The translations under genes and the position numbers were made by a program. Positions 22,501 to 33,268 of a stretch of DNA of 64,000 bases are shown in pieces (position 1 is the stretch's first letter; each line of letters begins with the position of its first letter). The stretch is taken from assembly GCA_001643675.2 (NCBI GenBank), contig LSRY02000014.1, forward strand, positions 1,784,001 to 1,848,000. Direction: 5' to 3'. The notes beneath the pieces were generated by a model that saw nothing but the letters and a program-made list of their open reading frames with translations, searched no databases and was not told the DNA's origin. The stretch comes from Monocercomonoides exilis. Lineage: Eukaryota > Preaxostyla > Oxymonadida > Polymastigidae.

Positions 22501-25093
22501 TCTTCTTCTCGTTCCATTCGTCCTCGTGGTTCTTCCACTCCAATTAACTTTTCTTCTTCTTCTCTTTCTTCTTCCTCTTCTTCTTCTTCCTCTTCTTCCT
22601 CTTCCTCTTCTTTCTCTCCTTCTCCTTCTCCTTCTTCTCCTTCTCGAACTAAAATTTCTTCTTCTCCTTTTTCTTCTCCTCCTCCTTCTCTTTTCTTCTC
22701 TTTTCCTCCTCAATCCAATCAAAATATAGCCTCAATTTCTTCTTCTTCCTCTTCTCCTTCTCTTTCCTCTTCTTCATCTTCTTCTCCCTCTTCTTCTCCT
22801 CTTTCTTCTCCTTCTTCTTCTCTTTCTCTTTCTTCTTCTTCTCCTTCTTTCTCTTCTCTTCACCCCGTTCCTCCTCCTCCTCGTGTCTTAATCTCAAAAA
22901 ATTCATCAGAAAATTCTTCTTCTTCTCCTTCTCTTTCTTCCTCATCATCATCATCATCTTCTTCTCTCTCTCATTCTTTCTCCTCTTCCATCCCTCTTCT
23001 TCCTCATCTTCCTTCTTCTTCTCTCATTTCTGATTCCACTTCGAATGCCATTTTATCAGCTATTTCTTCTTCTCTTTCGCCTTCTTCTTCTTCTTCCTCT
23101 TCTTCTTCTTCTCCTCTTTCTCCTCCTGTTCCTTCTCAACCTTCTCTTCCTCTCTCTCTTTCTTCTTCTCTTTCTTCTTCTCCTTCACCTTCGAATTCTC
23201 CTTCACCTTCGCCTTCTTCTGAACATTCTGATCAATTAACATCTTCTTCTCCTCCTTCTCTTTCTTCTCCTCCTCTTTCTCCTTCTTCCTCTTCTTTCTC
23301 TTCTTCTTCTTCTTCCTCCTTTTCCTCTTCTTCTTCCTCTTCCTCTTCTTCTTCTTCTTCTTCTTCTTCTTCCTCCTCCTCCTCCTCTTCCTCTTCCTCT
23401 TCCTCTTCTCTTCTTTCTCTGATTGATTTGAGGAGGCAGTCAGATCTTTCAACAAGTTCTGATTTGTCTTTGTCTTCTCTTTCTCCTCTTCCGATGCACC
23501 TTCTTTCTCACTCTGGATTTGGTGTGTTGGAGGGGAGAGAAGGAGAAGAAGGAGAAAGAGAAGGAAAAGGAAGAGAAGGAGAAAGAGAAGGAAGAGAAGA
23601 GGAGAAAGAAAATGAAGAAATGGAAGGAGAAAAGGAAAGAGAAAGAAATAAAACGGAAGAAAATCAATTTTCAGATGGGATGTTAGAAACATCTTCTCAT
23701 TCTGATTCAACAAAAGATGAATTCTTTTCACCAAAAGAGAGGAAAAGGAAGAGAGAGAAAGAGAAAGAGAAAGAAGAGAAAGAAGAGAAAGAGAAAGAAG
23801 AGAAAGAAAGAAGAGAAAGAAGAGAAAGAAGAGAAAGAAGAGAAAGAAGAGAAAGAAGAGAAAGAAGAGAAAGAAGAGAAAGAGAAAGAAGAGAAAGAAG
23901 AGAAAGAAGAGAAAGAAGAGAAAGAAATAAATCGAAATAATGATAAAAAGAAAGGCAAAGAAGAAAGAGAAGAAGAATCGGAATATGCGATTGTGGAAGA
24001 AGGAGAAGAGGAAGAAAACAATGAAGAATATGACTATTCATATTTGGATGAGAAAGAGGAGAAAGAGCTAAGAAAAGCTAAGAAGAGGAAGGAGAAGGAG
24101 AAGGAGAAGGAGAAGGAGAAGGAGAAGGAGGAGAAGGAGAAAGAAGGAGAAAGAGAAAAAGAAGCAATTAGCAAAGATAAAAAAGAAGAATTTGATTCAA
24201 TTCCAATTAATTCATCATCATCATCATCTTCTTCTTCCTCCTCTTCTTCTCATTCTGGTGATCTGCCATTATCTTCTTCTTCTTCCATTTCATCATCATC
24301 ATCTTCTTCTTCTTCCCCTTCTTCTTCTTCTTCCCCCCTTTCTCCTTCTTCTCCTTCTTCTCCTTCTTCTCCTTCTTCTCCTTCTTCTCCTTCTTCTCCT
24401 TCTTCTCCTTCTTCTCCCTCACAAACACACATAATCATAGCTACCCCTGCCTCTCCAACTGATTCGTGTTCTCCTCCTTTCAATTCACCCGGCTTTTCTT
24501 CTTTTCCTCTCTCTCTCTCTTCTCCTCCGTCTTCTTTGTCTTCACTTCCTCTTCCACTTATTTATTCATCTCAATCATCATCATCTTCCTCTTCTTCCTC
24601 TTCCTCTTCCTCTTCCTCTTCTTCCTCTCCCCCTTCTTCTTCTTCTTCTTCTTCATCTTCTTCTTCTTCTCTCTCTTCCTCTTCCTCTTCCTCTTGTCCT
24701 CCTTCTCCATTGTCTGATGAAACAATCAATGAACAACAAACAAACACAAATGACTCAAATAACAATGAACAGACTGAAAATGACGATAAACCAAAAACTA
24801 AAGAAGAAATAGAGAATTCATCATCATCATCATCTTCTCCTTCTCCTTCTTCCTCTTCCTCTTCCTCTTCCACTTCAACATCAGAGACATCATCCAAAGA
24901 AGAATACATTGATTATTGCTATCCAACTGTTTATTCGCATTCTCTTCCTCTTCCTCTTTCTCTTCCTTTGTCTTTTCTCTTATCCTTCTTTTCGTATCCG
25001 GATTATTTTGTGTATTTGGTTGTAGCTGATCCACTGAAAGAAAGAGATAAAGAGAATATTAATAATACTGTTAATTCACTTCAAGAGAAATGA
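19524..25093 (+). CDS. ATG5: Autophagy protein 5 with giant low-complexity insertions in its C-terminal ubiquitin-like domain
   Basis: Exons 19524-19625, 19710-19837, 19887-20177 and 20277-25093 join in phase. ATG5 is conjugated to ATG12 and, with ATG16, directs ATG8 lipidation on autophagosomal membranes. Seen in order: an N-terminal LWTLKVRVLF segment, SYFPLVMPTVHKYL, LSYNGKPLEWRHPIGVLYD (UblA), WHVTVHCGSFP, and SSCKEALHLRYR, whose Lys at 20068-20070 fits the ATG12 acceptor. Then come a helical stretch and the first UblB strand SPAIRIFVMT (near 20,370). After an acidic/Arg-rich insertion, the UblB helix RVTLLDYLHFCLPELFP follows (about 21,064). After some 1,260 mostly Ser residues comes the UblB end LSFLLSFFSYPDYFVYLVV (about 24,960). 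ATG5 is usually near 275-300 residues, and this one would be about 1,780. A frame slip at 23806-23809 must be bridged. Confidence is high for the 5' exons and moderate for joining the far C-terminal piece. Confidence 0.85.
20521..21030 (+). repeat. Purine-rich low-complexity insertion 1 in ATG5
   Basis: Nearly all-purine (+) DNA encodes Glu/Lys/Arg/Gly runs, including GRER repeats at about 20,730-20,790 and KETKET repeats at about 20,985-21,020. It lies between UblB strand 1 and the UblB helix. Confidence 0.85.
21205..23425 (+). repeat. Pyrimidine-rich poly-Ser insertion 2 in ATG5
   Basis: A stretch of over 2 kb made mostly of TCT/TCC/CCT triplets encodes Ser with Pro, Leu and Phe. It contains an SP-dipeptide microsatellite at about 22,388-22,450 and an almost pure Ser run at about 23,320-23,410. 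Confidence 0.9.
23530..24190 (+). repeat. Purine-rich Glu/Lys repeat block in ATG5
   Basis: A 9-bp unit GAAGAGAAA (Glu-Glu-Lys) is iterated at about 23,760-23,925, and a GAGAAG array lies at about 24,090-24,130. The 9-bp array contains the frame slip. Confidence 0.85.
23806..23809 (+). other. Four-base GAAA slip that changes the reading frame of ATG5
   Basis: Upstream frame 1 reads Glu-Glu-Lys units, then abruptly becomes Arg-Arg-Glu and stops at 23940. An extra GAAA relative to the 9-bp unit at this point moves the Glu-Glu-Lys reading into frame 2, which stays open to 25093. It could be a true allele, a sequencing or assembly slip in a repeat, or a site handled during expression. Confidence 0.7.
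24215..24890 (+). repeat. Second poly-Ser block in ATG5
   Basis: Pyrimidine-rich Ser/Pro-coding DNA, with a CTTCTTCTC array (SSP repeats) at about 24,340-24,418 and Ser runs at about 24,570-24,700. Confidence 0.85.
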
Positions 25094-25795
25094 AAAAAGA
25101 AGGATTTCTGAATCATTAAGTAAAGTTAATGTTTTATTTCAAATAATTTTTCTTTCTTTTTCTTTTTCTTTTTTGTATTCATGTTAATTTTTTGGAGTTT
25201 TATGCAGTTTTTTTCAATATTTCAATGATATTTTTTATTAATTTCTCACGATAAATTAGTTTGTATTCGAAACGAGGATAATTCGTAGAGTTATCTGAAA
25301 GGATTATCTTATTAGAATATTTTTAGACATATTTTTAATTTTCACATCATTCTTTGTTGTCTTTTTTTAAGAGCAAAAAAAAATATTTTTTTTTAAATTA
25401 AAGAATAAATTTGGATTTTTTAATGAAGAAGAAAATTTTTGAACATGAACTTAACACATTATGACGAGTAAAAAAGAGAATGAAATGAATACCAAACAAT
25501 GGTGCCTCAAGTTATCACCAAAAATTTCTCTCGAAATAATCATTAAAAAAAAGAAAAGAAAATACTCTTTTAACATTTTGTTCAATTCCAGTTTTGACTG
25601 AGAGAAAAAGCCAAATCTCAAAAAAAAAAAAAAAAAAAAAACTTTCGTTTCAAGCAAAATGGACAGTTTCCTTTTCTTTGTCCGTTCATATGCTCAGAAA
25701 ACAAATGCATTTCAAATAAAAATTGCTGCAATCAAATAAAAAAAGAGATACTTCTTCCTTCAATCCTTTCAATCTTTTTGAAGAAATGCCTTTAT
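25094..25795. other. Convergent spacer after ATG5
   Basis: AT-rich DNA with an A run at about 25,619-25,640 and no supported gene. Confidence 0.55.
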
Positions 25796-27230
25796 TCACT
25801 TCATCAGCACATTCACAAAATACTCCGAGAAGCTCGTTGGCAAATGCAAAAATCGCCTCAGATGAGACAATCTTCGCTCCAAACAAAACACAATGTCTTC
25901 GAATCCTTCGTCTTCCAGCTCATCAATAATCTCCCACACAATCGTCGTCTTCTTCTTTTCTTCTTCACTCTCTTCTGGAGGCATTCCGTAAATCCATCTC
26001 TTTTTCTTATTCTTTTTATCTCGCTTCATCGCCGTCTGCACTTCGTAGCATATTCTCATGCTCCTCTCCAATCCCATGTTTTCCAGCGTCCCTCTGCACA
26101 GCTCATACACGAAATACTCAACTGCCCCGCCTTCCACCAGATCCTCTCCAACATCTTTCTTCATCCCAACCATCGTCTCAAAGAGATCGATGTACTGGTT
26201 AAACAGCGCTCGCTCCCTCTTCTTTGCAACTCTGCACAATCGGAATATGCTCCTTATCAGCGCTCCACACTTCATCTCCCTCTTCTCGCTGCATGCAAAG
26301 AACATCGCCAGCGTCCGGCACCACCGCTTAATGACCCACAGCTCTTTCCTTCCTTTCGATGCTCTTTCTTCTCCCTTTCCTTCCACACCCCAATTAACAC
26401 ATTCAATCAGTTCTTCGAGTTCTCTTGCTGCTTCCCCCACAAAATCCACATCCCCCGCTATCACCTCTTCCAGCCCAAGTCCCATGCCCAATCTGTTCAC
26501 CACAAATTCCCATACACTCTCATACGCGAGATGAGTCAGCTTTTTCTCCTTCTGTTGCTGCTTCAGTAGCTCTTTCATTTCATTCTCGTACACCTCCTTT
26601 TTCACATACTGAATTTGAGCCACAACATTTAGGAAATGATAATTGAAAAAAAAAATAATGTTTTTGAAAATTACATTTAAGAGAAAAGAAAAATAGACAA
26701 TTAAAACTAATTCAAAAGAAAATAAGTTTTTTTTTCCAAACATTGAATTTTCCAACACCGCTGACTGTTACAAGGCACATCTCAACATCTTTTTCTTTTC
26801 CTTCCTTTGCAGCTTTCGCAATTGCATCTTTTAAAATGCGTCCAACGCAAACAGATGTCAGGTCTCCCGGTGCATTTGCACTTACACCATAATATCCCAA
26901 ATAGCATTCGAACAGATCAATCAAAAGTTTTTCATTCTGTTCTCCAACTTTCTTCTCTCTCTCCTCCATCATCATTTTTTCAACTCTTTTCTGCAACCAT
27001 TTCGATACGCCGCAATCATTCCATGCTCCTCTAACTAGCTTCCAAAACCCAACATGCTGAAGCAGTCTCACTCCATTTTCAAAACTTGTTTTCTCTTCTT
27101 CGATCAGTTTTTCGACTTCATTTTGAAATTCCACAGAAGCCACTGATTCAAATTCAGATTCGTCCATTTCTTCAATTAGATGGTCTATTTCATCCATTCT
27201 GGATCTCTGTTCGTTTGAAGAAGACTTATC
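25796..27230 (-). CDS. Helical-repeat family protein, member 1
   Basis: Two exons, 27230-26742 and 26608-25796, join in phase 0 (exon 1 ends ..GKFN, exon 2 begins YVKKEVYENEMKELL). A further short 5' exon probably lies near 27,300, where NKESLLEKFL could be read before a GT, but no start was fixed. The protein is almost wholly alpha-helical. It shares with three paralogues here the exon-1 motif (E/N)(K/R)LLIDL.ECYL, and in exon 2 LT.LAY.S.W.F..NRL, AARELEEL, GGAV and EGFED/EGYED. It is the most divergent member and more basic. The fold looks armadillo-like; the family was not recognised and has no known function. It lies tandem with member 2, about 560 bp away. Confidence 0.65.
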
Positions 27231-27791
27231 CTGTTGGGAAAATAAAACTGAAAACAAATAAAAATAAGCAATTGAAACTTGTGTTAATCGATTTTCATAT
27301 CAAACCTAAAAATTTCTCCAACAAAGACTCCTTATTTTGACAATTGCATTGCAAATCAATAACAATAGCATATTTCGAGTTTCCAAAATACATAAAATAT
27401 TGTCAATGTTGAAAAGATAAATACCGAATGTCACATTCTTTGTAAATGACAAACATTGATTTTTTGAATCTGCATTTCAGTATGGCTGCAGTTAAAAGTT
27501 GAAGAATCTTATTTTTTTCAAATTATATTGTTATGGCATTTTGATTATTGATTTTTGCAATAGGAAAAAAACTTTCACATTCAAAAGTTTTTAAATGAAT
27601 GAGAAGAGAATTGATTTTCAGATTGCTCTCACAAATACAAAAATTAATAAAATCACTTTTTTTTTTAATAAAAAATAAACAATTTTTCTTATTATTTTGT
27701 TTTCAAAGTTGTTGACATTCGAAATGAAATGAAAAATTGACAAATTTCTATTCACACATTTCCCTCCTAAAAAGTAACGAATTTTATTTCG
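27231..27791. other. Spacer between helical-family members 1 and 2
   Basis: AT-rich DNA. The right part of member 1's 5' region (about 27,290-27,340) may hold a short first exon; nothing else is supported. Confidence 0.4.
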
Positions 27792-29104
27792 TCAAGCACC
27801 GATAAAATAATCATAAAAATATGGTGATAATAAGTGGCATTTCCAGTTTAGAAAACCAATTGTTTCAAAAAAGCTCGTAATAATATCTTCGTATCCTTCT
27901 TCTTCCAGGTATTCAAACGTTTTCCTCTTTGCCTCCTTTCTTTCCGCTTCTTCAATTTCATCATTCTCCTTATCCATTACTCTTTTCGAAATTTCCCGAT
28001 AGAATTTCAGGCAATCGCACGCAACATAGTCATTCTCAGTTGTCCGCCGTATTTCCTCTGAAATCAGATCAAAAACACCTCCTTTGAAAAACGCGTCTAA
28101 ACCAACATTTTTGTGTCCAACAAGGTTCCAAAAGATCGAAATGCAGTTTTCATACATTTCTATTCCACTCTCTCTTGATGCTCTGTATATACCCACAATA
28201 CAACAAATCAGCCCAATGAATTCTTCCTTCCACGATTGCAAACCGTAAAACAGCAATTCAGCCATTTTGACCCATCTTCTTACCATCATCTCTTCATTCT
28301 TTCCTTTCATTTTGCTTTCTGTTTCCTTCCAATCCACACATTTAGATAGACCGTCCAATTCTCTTGTCACTTCTCTGGCGAAATGCAGTTCATTCACAAT
28401 AATATCTTCCAAACTGATATCTGTAGCATATCTGTTCAATAAAAATTGCCAAGCAGATTGATATGCAAGTCGCGTCAGGTTGTGATGTTCCTGATGATAC
28501 AGGATAATCTCCTTGATTTCATTCAAATATTGTTCTTTCCATACTATCTGTGTATATTTCAAAAAAAAAAATATTAATAAACTTCAATATTGGAGAAAAA
28601 TAACAAATACCGTCAAATTTCCAATGTTGCTCAAAGCCAGCAGCGCCATTTCCACTTCTTTTAGTGTTTCTTCATTTTCCTTTTTGTTCAACGCAACTTT
28701 CATAAGGCAAGTCACACAAATCATTAGAAATTTAAAGGGAAAAATTTCTGTCAAAAGTAGATAACTTTCACAAAGATCTACAAGAAGCTTTTCATCTCTT
28801 TCTTCTTTCTTCTTATCATTTTCATAAATTATCATCTCAAATTTTTTACTAAGCGAAGAACATTTAAAACTTTGATTGTAAATATTTCTCTGCGCTTTGT
28901 AACTTCCAATATGTTTCAACAGCAAAACAGCATTTTCATCTGTCAATTTCTTTTCTTCGATCATTTTATTTAGATCGTCAAACAATGCTTTGGTGAAAAC
29001 AAAATCAAAATCTTCCATTTTCATTTCTTCAATCATTTCGCTCATTTCTTTAATTTTCTGTTTTTGATCAACTTCGTTGCAACGTTCCAGTTCACTAAAC
29101 AAGC
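27792..29104 (-). CDS. Helical-repeat family protein, member 2
   Basis: Exons 29104-28611 and 28547-27792 join in phase 0 (..GNLT / IVWKEQYLNEIKEII) and end in TGA. Seen in exon 1: LFSELERCNEVDQKQKIKEM, a four-helix-like stretch ending LLKHIGSYK, and EKLLVDLCESYLL. In exon 2: YHQEHHNLTRLAYQSAWQFL, ELDGLSKCVDWK, and EEEGYEDIITSF near the C-terminus. Exon 1 appears to start at an acceptor (..CTAAAG at 29105), so a first coding exon upstream is missing. Soluble, helical, no signal peptide. Function unknown. Confidence 0.7.
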
Positions 29105-29879
29105 CTTTAGAATTTATTAAAATGGTATTAAATCTTCAATTATTCAGAAAAAACAGTAAACTTGAATATTTATCATTAAAAGTAATTTCTCCAATTCTGC
29201 AAACAGGATTATCATCATTTGATGCACTCATCGGTTTTATAATTGACGTTTTTCTATTTGTTCAAAATTTTTAATATCTTTTGATATAAAGATAAATACA
29301 AACATTGCTGATAATCTTTCAAAAAGAATAAGAAACAGAGCCAAATTTAATATTCTATTTTTGCTTTAAAATATAAATGAAAAAAGAAAGAGCGACAAAG
29401 TCAATGTTTGGCTAGAAAAGTACAAAGCAGTAAATCTTATGATCTGTCTGATCAAACCAACAGTTATTGAGAATCACAATGAAAATTCAATTGAGGAGAA
29501 ACGAATAATTATTTTGGCTTGTTTCAATAGTTTTTGAAATTCTATTCAATATCAGCACGATAATGATTTATTTCAAATGCGAGAACATTTCAGATAATTT
29601 TCTAAAAAGAGTTATTTCTGAAAGATTCTTAAAAACCAAAATTTGCTTCATCGAAAACTTACCAGTTTCAATTAAATTTCCATAACTATAAGTGAAACAA
29701 AATGCAAAAACGGTGGAATGAGTTTCTATCTGAACGTCTCATCTATCCTTTTAATATATTTTGTCAATATTTCTTGCACATGAAATAACGGCTTTACCAA
29801 ATATTTAAAAAAATTTACTTAGCAGAAATCTGAAAAACAGTTCAATCTTCAACACATTTTTCTCCTTCCTATTCTCCAT
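29105..29879. other. Gene-free spacer next to the inverted arm
   Basis: AT-rich single-copy DNA. It may hide the first exon of member 2; no supported ORF was found. Confidence 0.5.
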
Positions 29880-29977
29880 ATTTTTTGATTTATCTTCATT
29901 CATTCATTCATTCATATATTAATTAATTTTTTTTATTTTCATTGTTGAAACCCCATTTTTCATTCTCTTTTCTTCAG

Positions 29978-32025
29978 CCAACCATCAGATAATTGCTCAG
30001 TCTGGAATTATCTTCTATTTCCCTGAACTTCTCAGGTGTGCTTGTTTTGCTTCATTCTTATCAGTTTCACAGATCAAAATTCATTTTGAATTTGTATTTT
30101 TTTTTGAAAAAAAATCGTTTAATCAATTGAACCAAAATTATTCACATGTTTCGGTTATGCTTTGATTTCTTTGTTGTTGCTGTTGAATATAATTCTGCAG
30201 ACACAAACTGTTATCTGTCCGATTGATGACGCTGCTCACGATCTTCACGATCTATGTCTCTTCTCTTTCACTTCGGAACAAACAGAAGAAAAGAGAGAAA
30301 TCGCGAATTCTGCAGGCAGCCGAGACAGTTGCACAATCATCAACCACTTCATCAACCACTTCGTCATCATCTTCATCATCATCTTCTTCTTCTTCTTCAT
30401 TGTCGTCATCTTCTTCTGCAAATGCATCAAAAAGAGCAGAAGCTGAAAGGGAAGGAAAAGAATTGAAGGAATGGAAGAAGGAAGCGAAAAAGAAAGAAGC
30501 GATTACAGCAGGAGCAGAAGGAGAAGAAGGAGGAGAAAGAGACGAAGGCGACGAAGAGCTGGACGACAAGACGAACGAGCAGCTGGCAGCGCTGATTGCT
30601 TCGTCGCTTTCGCTTCTGAACTCGCTCGATTCAGTGATCGACAACATCCTTCCCTCCCTGATTTCTCTCAGATGCACACTCCCATCCTTCTGCACCTCTG
30701 CTCAACAATTAGCTGCTCATGAGACTTCATCATCACCATCATCACCATCATCACCATCATCACCATCACCATCACCATTTTCTTCTTCTTCTCTGCTGTT
30801 TTCACGAGATGCAGCAATCCAATCGTCATTCTTTCCAGAAGATTTCATTCGCTGGATTGGGTGGGCTGATGAGAAAGTGGAGCAGAAAATGAATCGACTG
30901 CTTGGCTCAAAAGAAGCACCCTTTTCTCCCATTTCATGTTCTTCTTCTTCTTCTTCTTCTTCTCCTTCTGTTGCGCCAAAGCGAGTTCCTCGATTGAAGT
31001 TGGGATTCAGCTGTGGCACGCGCTTCCGCTCGCTGCCGTGTCCGTCGTGCGTGATTGTGAAGGTGTGTGTGCATGTGGTGACGCTGCGGGGGACATTTTT
31101 TCCGTGGAAGCTGGAGGAGTTTGGAAGGATGAAGAGCACAGAGCGGCTGTTTGATTTGATGGATGGGGCAGTTGGGATGAGCAGGGGTGCAGAAAGGAAA
31201 GTGGAGGAAGTGGCAGAGGGGTGCAGAAGATGGGATGGGAGAGAAGAAGCGAGGGGGAAAGAGCAGGGCAAGGGCAGCTCAGACTGCTGTGAGGAAGACA
31301 TTGAGACAGGGAGACAGGGGGACTGTGCTTGGTTGGTGAAAGAGAGGTGGCGATGTGGGTGTGGCATGATCGGAGCATTTGAGCGGAGGGTGGCAGTAGG
31401 ATGTGTGATGCGACTGTCGAATCTGGGGGCTTTGTCGTTTTTGAAGAATGGGAACTGGCGGGTTTGGCTGAGTGGGATCCCGCTGTTGCTTGGGAGGAAG
31501 GAAGAGGTGTTTGTGATGAAAGGGCTGAAAACGTTGAGAGCGCTTTTGGTGTGGGCAGATCGGAAGGAGAGAGAGAAAATGAAAGCGGAGTTGGAGGGGG
31601 ATGTTGAAGGGAACAGAAGAAACATTGGAGGTGGAGGTGGAGGTGGAGAAGAAGAAAAAGGGGAGGTGTCGAAAAAGGATATCATGAGGATGCAGGAGTC
31701 GTCGTCGATGCTGAAGGTGAAGATGAACGAGATGAAGTATGTGTCGTTGTTTGACAATGCAAAGAGCCTGACAGTTCCGCAGACGTTCAGAGAAATGATG
31801 GAAGCAGAGAAAGAAGCCTCGAGGAATGAAGAGAAGCGGAAGGAGAAGGCGAAGGAGAGGGAGGAGCGGTCATATATTTCGCAGGAGGAAGTTGTTGTTT
31901 TGCTGTCGCAGATGGAAAGAGAGGGAGCGTTTGATGCAGTTTGTGTGCTGGCTCAGCACTCAAACGGGGCAATCAAGCAGCTGGCAGAAGAATTGCTTTC
32001 GACGTATTTGCGCCTTCGGCAGTGA
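29978..32025 (+). pseudogene. 5'-truncated duplicate of the ARM-like gene (last two exons only)
   Basis: The 58-nt exon (29978-30035) and the last exon (30201-32025) of the ARM-like gene are present with the same splice signals. The five upstream exons are not, because the duplication ended inside the preceding intron. The last exon is fully open and is 12 bp longer than the left copy, through in-frame repeat changes. It adds one Ser-Pro-Ser type unit near 30,750 and carries Ser where the left copy has an Ala run near 30,950. A substitution turned ATA into ATG at 30226-30228, so a stand-alone protein of about 600 residues could start there. Whether it is expressed is unknown; by structure it is a truncated copy. 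Confidence 0.75.
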
Positions 32026-33268
32026 GTGTTCCGCAGCACAACAGATTAATACATATTATTTGTCTGAATAATATTTTTTTTTTCTGATTTAAACAGCTTT
32101 TTTGAATGAATTTTGTTGAGAGAATAAAACAGAGCACAATTTCTTGTTTCAAAAAAACAAATAAAATAAAAAGAATGATCAACAATCTGCTTCTCATCAT
32201 TCAAATGTTTGTTTGATGTTTTTCTTGAAACAACGAATGAAAATACTTTTCATTCTTCTTCAAAAACTTCAGAATTGCAAAGAAATGGCTCTCTCTCTTT
32301 TTTTTTACAATTTATCATCTGGGAATAAAGGAATGTATTTCTGAAAACAAAAAATGAAAAAATAAATGAAAAAATAAAAGAAAGATTTCTGGAATGACTT
32401 TCTTTTCACATGTTATTGAAGAACAAACAAAATGTCAGATATTATTTGACTTTGCACAACTTCGAACCTGAGGGAGAAAACATTGCCATGTCAATGACAA
32501 TTCAGTTCTTCCCTTCAAAATAATTGTGATGTGTTTTGAAGTGAAGCACAATTCACTTTTGTGATGCTCTTGCCATTCGTATTTTTTGGCTTTTGAAATC
32601 CAGTTCGAATTGTTGCTTGCTGATGATTTTCAAACACAGTGAAGTCAAACAACGAAACACGACTTCTTGTTGCTCATAAACAGTGAGTTTTATTGAAATG
32701 CAAATGTTGATGATGTTGATGTTGTTGATGATGAATATTCATTGTTGTTGCTTGCCACTGAGATTCTTCCAGTGGACATTTCAAACTAAAAAAGCAAACA
32801 CATGTTTTGACAAAACCACGATGATGCGATAAACTTTGTTGAAGTGAACATTGACTATATATCCATATATAAATAAACAAAAAAACTTTCAGAAACAAAT
32901 TGACATTTTTCTCAAGTCACAAATAAAAAGAACAAAAAGAACAAGACATACAAAACCATCAGTTGCTCACATCTCCTCAAACAATTGTTGCTCCTCATTT
33001 CGTTTTCAAATAACGGCAACAATCATCCCTTGAGCTGTGAGCAGCTGATTGTGATCATCAAATCACTTCCATCCCAAATAAAACAAACTCCTCTTTTCAA
33101 CAAATTATCAATATCCACTTATTCTTTGAAAAAGAAAAAACCACAACCAAATTACAAAACACATCTCACAAGCACTCCCACTGATTCTTCGATGCAAAGA
33201 TATATCACATTCTCCTTTGATCTCTCTCTCTCTTTTTTTGTTTCACATTCTCCTTTTCCATCTCACTT
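32026..33268. other. Convergent intergenic spacer of the right arm
   Basis: Inverted copy of 6,266-7,511 with small differences, mainly at about 32,880-32,990. No gene is supported. Confidence 0.6.

Noticed and set aside
23760-23925. CRISPR-like or satellite array
   Set aside because: The 9-bp units have no spacers and encode Glu-Glu-Lys within a gene; this is a coding microsatellite.
21367-24909. Many long Leu-, Arg-, Lys- or Glu-rich frames across the ATG5 repeats
   Set aside because: TCT/GAA-type repeats are open in all frames; only the frame linking the ATG5 motifs is supported.
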